Below, piece by piece: positions 17,496 through 23,728 of a stretch of 23,728 nt of DNA; within the stretch, counting starts at the first letter, position 1; each line of letters starts with the position of its first letter. Under the pieces are notes generated by a model. It was given only the letters and a program-made list of their open reading frames with translations, did not search any database and was not told the DNA's origin. A program made the translations under genes and the position numbers. The stretch is taken from positions 1 through 23,728 of the forward strand of contig JANBPT010000766.1 in assembly GCA_027575765.1 (NCBI GenBank), given 5' to 3'. This DNA comes from Tieghemiomyces parasiticus. Taxonomy: Eukaryota; Kickxellomycota; Dimargaritomycetes; Dimargaritales; Dimargaritaceae.

Positions 17496-18950
17496 CATGG
17501 TGATGACTTCTACCCTCCCCTCCTTTAGCATTTTTATAAGGAATTGGCTGGCCTCTCGGCTCCCCGTTGCTGAGCTGGCACGTTCATGGAGCTAGCTGGT
17601 AGATGTACAAAAGGAGCTGCGCCTGTCCCCCGGCAGCTTAGGCTACGCACTTCTGCGGCCGGGCAAATATTCCTTTTCCTAGCGTTGCTTCAACTTGCCA
17701 TGTATTCCTAGCACGAAGACCACCTGAGTCGTCTTTTTCTAACCTTAACGTTGTCGTTGGGTATATTATCATCTTATGTCCTAATTTCCCCGCCTCGCCT
17801 CTCCTACCTGCTAGATCACGACTATTATTGCTTTGGCTATTCTTTTATTTCGTTCAGGAGCTCGGTTTATCGCTGACCAACGCGTCCCGCCATCTCCTCC
17901 GCCTCCATTGCCCCTGCGCTTCGGTACTCTTATCCTTGGAACTCCGACCGCGATCGGCATACTTTTCCGTCATCAAACTGTCATATTTCGTCAAGTGCCA
18001 GTGCTCTGACAACCAACCGGGCTTACGGGTCAAGCTGCCTCTTTTGGACATTGACCCTTTTTTATCGCTGTGACGTTGTCGGTCGATTGATTATCTCACC
18101 CGGCCCTGTGACGTTGTGCAACTTTCCTCACCTTCAAGGTTCCACCTGTTACTCAACTGGTGGTCCACCTGTCCCTTCTCTGGGTCGGTTCGGCCTGCGT
18201 CACCTCTTTAGTTACTCGCTAGGTCCTCACCATCCCAACTATACCCCGGTTCTGTTTTAGACACGGGAGTCAGTCGCTGAGCTCATATCGTTAGTTTTGT
18301 ACTTTCCCGTGTCCTTTTTTTCACCAGCCTTTCTCATATTTCGTCCTGCGCACGTCTTATCCCCACGCCCGGTTATCCTTGCGTTCTGTATGATCAGACT
18401 TGTGTGATCGGACCTTCAACAGCGCACGCTCTACTGTGACATCGGGGTTTTAGTTCTTGCCCCTGGTGGTTTTGGGCTTACACCTGGTCTCATATCACGT
18501 CTGATTTACTGGAACGCGGGTCTTGCCCCCCCTTTTCCCCTCGGTATCACCCAGCCTAGCCTTATATTACCCAGGAACCCCCCTTCTCCTCTCTCTCTCC
18601 GCTCGCAGGAGTTCCTACCCCATCCGATTCTCCCAACCCCCCCCTATTTTATATATTTGAACTCTTCCTGCCACCACAACGACTCACTGCCCCCGTCGCG
18701 ACTGCCTCGGCCAACTTTCATTTTCCTGCTCTGTCTCAACAGCCCTGAAGTCCTAACTACGTCTCTAACCCCGTGTACTCTACCTACCATTCTTTCCACT
18801 TTTTTATTCTGTCTCCGTCGCTCATATCGGTGCTGCTCCCACCAGGCCGCGAGCCTTCCGCGTTAGTCCACCCTTCCCCTCAAGCCCTGTTTCGACTCCA
18901 CACTAGACACGGTACCGTTGTTTTATATAATTATTTCCCACTGGTGTTCC

Positions 18951-21900
18951 ATGTCCGTTGCCAGCCCCACACCAGCATTGGCGATGGCCCCCCGGGCCAA
19001 CCACTATCCGAGCGTGCCTTCGCCCGTGGCTCCTATCGATATTCTATGCCCCCAAGGTCAGCCGTTTGCCACCACGCCTGGTGCGACTGGCCCGTGGCTA
19101 TCGACCGAGAGCTCGCCGCCCCTATCGGCCTCCCCTGTACCCACCCCTCGTCCTTTGTCGTTGTTGCCGAATCGGGGGGAAGATTCCCCCTACCGTACTG
19201 ACGACGACCGCGCCACACTCTATTACGACTGCCCTGCTAATCCGGACGATGCCCATTCGATCAGCTCCGACGACCATTATCACGATGCCCGACCGGACGC
19301 CCTCACTTCGTCGCCCTCTTCACCACCACCGCATCCTGCAGTGGCTATTAACCTGACTACACTACCGTTGGTGGACCTCGGTTCGGCCTCTTTACTTCCC
19401 ACTCCCGAGGCCGAGCCTCGGGTCGTTGTGCCTTTTCAATCTCCACTCGACACGCCAGACATACGGGTCCCTCATTTAGGTCCTGGGTCGCTGGACGACC
19501 TCATTGCCTTCAACCTACAGACTCCGCTCCTCACTCCCGTACCTTCTTCACAGTCGTCCATCCATACCACTGATGACTCGGACAGCCGCATTTTTACCCC
19601 ATCGCTCGGCTTGGCCCACCGTAAGGTGGCTGGCGTCCTCCGCGAGCTCTGGCAAACCGAGCAGAGTTACCTGGCGGCCATCGAGGCCTTCGTTAACGGA
19701 TACTTGCGGACCATCAAACACAGCAAACTCTTCGCGTCCTGCGGGCTACTCCAACACCTCATCAGACACCTCATTCCCCTAGTTTACTTTCAGAAGCAAT
19801 TCTGTCGCAACATGGGCGATATCTTGGAGGACCTTGAGGCCACCCATAAGCGTGGCGGTATCGTCAGCGACGACGATGTGGCCCCTCTAGCCGACCTATT
19901 CATTGCCAAGGTAAGTGCCACGTCATTCCTATTTCTAGATTGCTGGTCCCTCAATTCGATATAGTTTCCACTACCTGGCGGCCAGAAGCCAGGGCCTGTT
20001 GGGTCTGCTATGAACGGGAAATAGTGTACCTCACTGGCCCCTGGATGTCTCGTGATCTAGGACGACAGGGGGGGGGGGCCGTGTCCTCCTCCCCCCTTCT
20101 CCCCTCGCGAGGGTCTCGATCAGCCGGTAGTTGTAGTTTTTGCTGTGGTTGTATCGGAATAGCTGAGTTCCACATCACGCTACACCATCTATAACCGGTA
20201 GAGCGAGGCCTGACCCTATCCTATTTTGGGTAGCTAACGCTTCCTCCAGTGATGCGTCGGCTCTTCTCCCACACGTACAACACCAAGCCTCAAGTGCGGA
20301 CCCAAATCACGTCTCACTAACGTAGCACCCCATATCCCTTGGAATCACTTCCCTCTCTACCTTTCCTCAGAAATCTGAGCTCGAAATCTATCTTCCCTAC
20401 TGCTCCATGGCCGGTGACTTCGCCAGCGATATAAAAGTCCTTGAGCGGAGTCCCGAATGGCTGCACTTTGCACGTCACGACCAGCTCCGTGGCCTGGCCC
20501 GGCCCTCTCGGCTCGGAATGCAGGATTTTCTGATGAAACCCGTGCAGCGGTTGTGCCTCTATCCACTTCTCCTCCGCGAGGTGGTCAAGTGCCTTACCCA
20601 TGCTTCACCCGCTGCGGAGCGGTTCGCCCTGGCGCTGGACGTTATCCGCGACCTCACCGCCCGCATCAACGACACCAAACGCGTCCATGAGATGCACCAC
20701 CAAACTGAACAGTTCTACCGCCGCTACGACAACCATCTACGCCTCCCCCTCAGTTTCATCATGACCCTGGGTGATATCGTGTTTGCCGGGGCCCTGGAAG
20801 TCACCGCCTACGATCCGTCTCCGCCCCGTGTCAAATACTATGGATGCATCTTGTTTCCACGGTTTTTAGTAGTGGTCAAAACGCGGAGCAGTACCGCCTA
20901 TGAACCCAAGTACTGGTTCCCACTGGCCGCCGTGACCATCCTGGAGTGGCCCTCTGACCTCCTAGCACGCGCCAGCCCGGCTCTGGAGGCCGAGCCCCCA
21001 CTGCACCCGCTAGCTTGGCGCCTAGTGCACGAAGGAACCGGCCGCTACCTAGACTTCACCGCCGCCTGTCCCGAAGAGAAGGCCGTCTGGTTGGCCCACC
21101 TCAGCCACGGGACCCTCTCAGCACCTGCTGAAGATGCCGCGGCCTATCCGTGTAGTTTCCGGCCTGTCACCGCGGCGCGCCGTGCCAACCAGCGCCGGCC
21201 GTCGGCCGCTGGTGCCCCCGTTCGTACTCTCAAAACACTGCGTCGCCTGTCGTCAGGCTCCCCGTTGTCCCCGGCACTGACCGCCCCCCACGCGACGGCC
21301 GGGGATATCACGACGGACCCCCCTATGGCCTCGCCTCGCGCCAGGCCCTCGCGGCCGCTCTCCCTAGTCACTGATCTCTCGACTTTGGCCGGACCAGGCC
21401 CATCAACTGTAGGACTATACCACCCGGGTTCTTCACGCAAGTCGCTGGTGGACACTCGTTTCAGCGACATTTTCACCCACGACTGCCTGCGTAGCCGCGC
21501 CCGCGCGCTAGCAACGGTGGGAGCCGGCCCCAGTGTGTCAATCCACACAATTCCGCGTTCTCTACCGTTGACCCCGGTCTCGCCGGTTGACCCAGTCGCC
21601 TGGTCCGCTGGCGAACCGTCGACAACGTCGGCCTCCGGTAGCCGCGCGTCCTCGTCGTCCTCGCTGCTGTGGTCACCCCTAAATACCTCACACCGCTCAA
21701 GCCGCGAGAGTAGCCAGTCAGACCAGACGCGCGGCCGCCGCGCCGCCAGTGACTGTACCACCCACCACCGCCGCAAGTCCGGGATTAAGGCCCTGGCGGT
21801 GGGTGGAGCCGTCCGCAGCCGGTCTTGGTTGGTTAGTCCCACTAGCGCCTGGCAGCCCTCGGTGCGCCGGTCCAACACAGACCGCGCCAGTCCGACCAGC

Positions 21901-22761
21901 TCTCCACTCGACAACGACCGTAAGGCCTTCACCCCGACGCTTACCAGCGCCTGTCACCCTTCCTCAACGCTCGGAGGTGGTAGCCACTCGGTGCCCGGAT
22001 CGCCTGCCGCCCGATCCAATCGCCTGCTCCACCTCTTTGGTCGGCTCTCGCTCGGCCGCCCTGGCGCTGCGTCGCCCTCCGCCTCGAGTGACTTGCCGAT
22101 CTTGCACATGCCTCCCCCGGAACCCAAGCTGCCGAGCGGTGTGCGCGATGATAGCACCGTAGGGCTCCGCCGCCGTGGCGCCGTGACTCGTGCGCTCGTG
22201 CGCTGCCAGTCCATGGAGAGCCTATTGGACGACAAGGCCAAGGCCGGACCTCTCTCGTCCTTTGCCCAAACTAACGACACGGAGGCCGACACAACCGTCA
22301 CCATTCCGACGGCTGTGGATGCGGGGAGTCCGCCGAATACGGCGGAGCGGATGGGTCATGGTGGCCTCGCTGTCGACCATGGCGGCGCTACCCCACGGGT
22401 GATCAGCCTCTCGACGGCCGCCAACGTCTCGTCGCGCAAGGCCTCGCGGCTGTCGCTACGACCCAGTGGCCTATCGACCCATCGGCCGCAACCTATCGAG
22501 CGCGCCACCACGGGCGGTCATCCCTACCCCATGGGTGGAGTGCACACCGAAGCCGCGCAAAACCGCGTGTCCCTTATGCGCAAGATCAACTCATGGAAAT
22601 CATTCTTTGTTTCAGACAGTTCGGTCTCCTACCCACCATCGCCTATCCCCGCCGTCCGCGTCATCCCAGCCCTCAACCTGACTGAGAAGGACATGGGGCC
22701 GCGCTTTGAAGTCGACACCGTCATTCCCGGTACCCCCGAGGATGAACGCAGCCACGCCTAA
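18951..22761 (+). CDS. Rho guanine nucleotide exchange factor (DH-PH), two exons
   Basis: Activates a Rho-family GTPase (Rho or Cdc42; not distinguishable here) by GDP release. The coding exons are 18951-19910 and 20371-22761. They are joined in phase 0 by a 460-nt intron with donor AAG/GTAAGT and acceptor CTTTCCTCAG, giving 1116 residues. Residues 1-220 are Pro/Ser/Thr-rich and disordered. The DH domain (about 222-430) opens with VAGVLRELWQTEQSYLAAIE, reads KSELEIYLPYCS across the splice junction, and carries the hallmark helix QDFLMKPVQRLCLYPLLL (from 371). The PH domain (about 450-562) ends in the conserved Trp helix (KAVWLAHL). A Ser/Arg-rich tail of about 550 residues follows without a known domain. 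No DEP, CNH, CH or PB1 domain is present, so it is neither a Rom2/Rgf type nor a Cdc24 orthologue. The ATG at 18951 has T at -3. ATG 18984 has a better context, and upstream exons cannot be excluded. Confidence 0.93.
20068..20078 (+). repeat. G11 run inside the RhoGEF intron
   Basis: Eleven consecutive G on the coding strand, in the middle of the 460-nt intron 19911-20370. G runs can act as intronic splicing enhancers or promote quadruplex formation; no effect is shown here. Confidence 0.85.
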
Positions 22762-23522
22762 CGTGCTTGGGGACAGACCCCCCGCAATCTTGCCTTCCTA
22801 GCTAAACTACTCTACTTGTACACAACTAATTTTATGCCCCCCCCAGGGGAGACGAGCACCTGCTGACTTGTTGTCTTTGTTTCAATCGGTCCACTAGTGG
22901 TGTCCTGCCTCTCTTGGTTTGCTTTTATTCTATTCGCTTGCCCCCCCGGCCCTTCTTTGCTGGGTACCTAGAATTCCATTGCTCACTCTATTGCGTATAA
23001 TCCATGCTTTTATAGTCTTTAATGTCATTTCATTTTTACTCTAATCTAGATAACGGTGCGCTACAATACACGTGTCCGTCGCCTCGATCTTGATCGGTCA
23101 GTCTCGACCCCATCACTGGTGTCACTCCGTTATAGCGGGGTTGGGTTAGGTAGCACGAAGGATTTTTGGGGGGTAGGTTGCGAAAGTAGGTTCAGCAGAT
23201 AACTAAAAAGGTTGAGGTATTTATTACGGCTGGTTTGTTTACACCATCATCCGTGAAGATTAAACCTCGGCCGAAGTGCCTTGGCTAGATGGGCCCAAAA
23301 ATATATGCCCCCCTTTCCGCCACTTCCGTATTGAACGCTACAGGGCGTGTGAGTAAATAGTACAGTGGCTTGCAATACACTCACTTTGCCTTTCGCCAGC
23401 TAAGCCAGTACCCACATCTGTCTCTTTTTTCATTCTCTTCGAGCACAGCCGACTGCGCGGATCAAGTGTATATTAGATCAACGTGCATAGTCCACATTGC
23501 TGTGATCGTCTAACGTACTGCC
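22762..23522. other. intergenic region between the RhoGEF and the last gene
   Basis: Holds the 3' flank of the RhoGEF (T-rich, with TTGTACA at about 22817) and the promoter of the next gene. A possible 5'-leader intron of 100 nt lies at 23349-23448 (donor GTGAGT; acceptor GAGCACAG after a T-rich tract). No open frame or RNA gene was recognised. Confidence 0.45.
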
Positions 23523-23728
23523 ATGTCAGAATCCGGAGGCACGGGGCGCGGTTCCCGATTCAAGCCCAACGTCCGTAATGTCACCCGCCGCGGTCGGTCA
23601 GCGGCCACGTCGGCCGAGGGTGAGGCACCCGCAGCCAGTACCAGCACTGCCCCCGTGTCTGACGAGACTAGCGAAGTTAAGCCCGAGGCCGCAGGGCCCG
23701 CGACCCCTCGCCTCGATTCCCTACATAC
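23523..23728 (+). CDS. 5' end of an unidentified gene, truncated by the window
   Basis: An ATG opens a frame that stays open for 68 codons to the end of the window. The start is MSESGGTGRGSRFKPNVRN, then an Arg-rich patch (TRRGRSA) and an Ala/Ser/Thr/Glu-rich, clearly disordered stretch. Codon choice (GCC, ACC, GAG) is coding-like. The short RFKPNV motif near the N-terminus recalls RNA polymerase III factors such as the Rpc53/RPC4 subunit or the TFIIIB subunit Bdp1. This is only a resemblance over six residues. The start has G at -3 relative to the ATG only if numbered within ctgccATG, so context does not decide it. Partial: the 3' end is outside the window. Confidence 0.65.
   Translation, partial: MSESGGTGRGSRFKPNVRNVTRRGRSAATSAEGEAPAASTSTAPVSDETSEVKPEAAGPATPRLDSLH

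Larger units (their letters stand above)
13540..18950 (+). other. 5.4-kb pyrimidine-biased tract upstream of the RhoGEF; candidate long leader or spliced non-coding transcript
   Basis: The + strand is strongly C/T-rich. Purines number 16 of 60 at 13801-13860, 16 of 60 at 14761-14820 and 14 of 60 at 18301-18360, rising to 22-26 of 60 in the mildest rows checked. Open frames up to 192 codons exist mainly because C/T-rich DNA makes few stop codons; none shows a domain. Strong donors (GTAAGT or GTAAGC at 14415, 15829, 16570, 16857; GTGAGT at 17244) and pyrimidine-tract acceptors (16819, 17185, 18608) all lie on the + strand. The pattern fits transcribed leader or intron DNA running toward the RhoGEF start. 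No transposon, tRNA or rRNA was recognised. Confidence 0.45.

Noticed and set aside
21144..21932. 262-codon minus-strand open frame opposite the RhoGEF tail
   Set aside because: Opposite a long Ser/Arg-rich coding stretch with a verified frame upstream; its translation has no domain.
23138..23151. GGGGTTGGGTTAGG, telomere-like bases
   Set aside because: Only about two imperfect repeat units; far too short to call an interstitial telomere.
1..23728. CRISPR array, prokaryotic operons, insertion sequences or viral genes
   Set aside because: No direct-repeat array, no ribosome-binding-site-led gene strings and no transposase, integrase, reverse transcriptase or capsid motif was found. Introns and a Pol III tRNA show the DNA is eukaryotic nuclear.

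Overview
The window looks like nuclear DNA of a fungus, probably an early-diverging (zoopagomycotan or kickxellomycotan-like) lineage. The grounds are: spliceosomal introns with GTAAGT-type donors; a GC-rich but compact gene set; a Git3/cAMP-receptor-like GPCR; a DH-PH RhoGEF; an RMD1/RMND1 (DUF155) protein; RRS1; and a mitochondrial rRNA dimethyltransferase that resembles animal TFB1M more than the divergent yeast Mtf1. The lineage is inferred from gene character only; no species marker is present.

Layout. 1-1847: no gene recognised. 1848-3164 (+): seven-helix GPCR. It converges, with only 102 bp between stop codons, on 3267-5558 (-), a mitochondrial-type pentatricopeptide-repeat protein. 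6168-8083 (-): a seven-exon gene, reconstructed here, for a TFB1M/KsgA-family mitochondrial rRNA adenine dimethyltransferase. 8195-8266 (-): tRNA-Thr(AGU) with its Pol III T-run just upstream of the TFB1M promoter. 8570-10168 (-): RMND1/Mrx10-like mitochondrial inner-membrane protein. A 623-bp divergent intergenic region leads to 10792-11613 (+), the ribosome biogenesis factor RRS1. 11614-18950: about 7.3 kb without a recognisable protein gene. Its last 5.4 kb is strongly pyrimidine-biased on the + strand and carries several good splice signals. 18951-22761 (+): two-exon DH-PH RhoGEF. 23523 to the end (+): 5' end of a further gene.

How the genes relate. Three consecutive minus-strand genes (PPR, TFB1M, RMND1) all belong to mitochondrial gene expression: RNA handling, small-subunit rRNA methylation and translation support. 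RRS1 and the tRNA serve cytosolic translation. The GPCR and the RhoGEF are signalling genes with no evident link beyond the window.

The least explained part is 13.5-18.9 kb. In this window the coding strand just upstream of start codons tends to be pyrimidine-rich (for example upstream of the PPR gene and of RRS1). The 5.4-kb tract is therefore best read as an exceptionally long, possibly spliced, leader or promoter of the RhoGEF, or as a separate spliced non-coding transcript. This is inference and needs RNA data.
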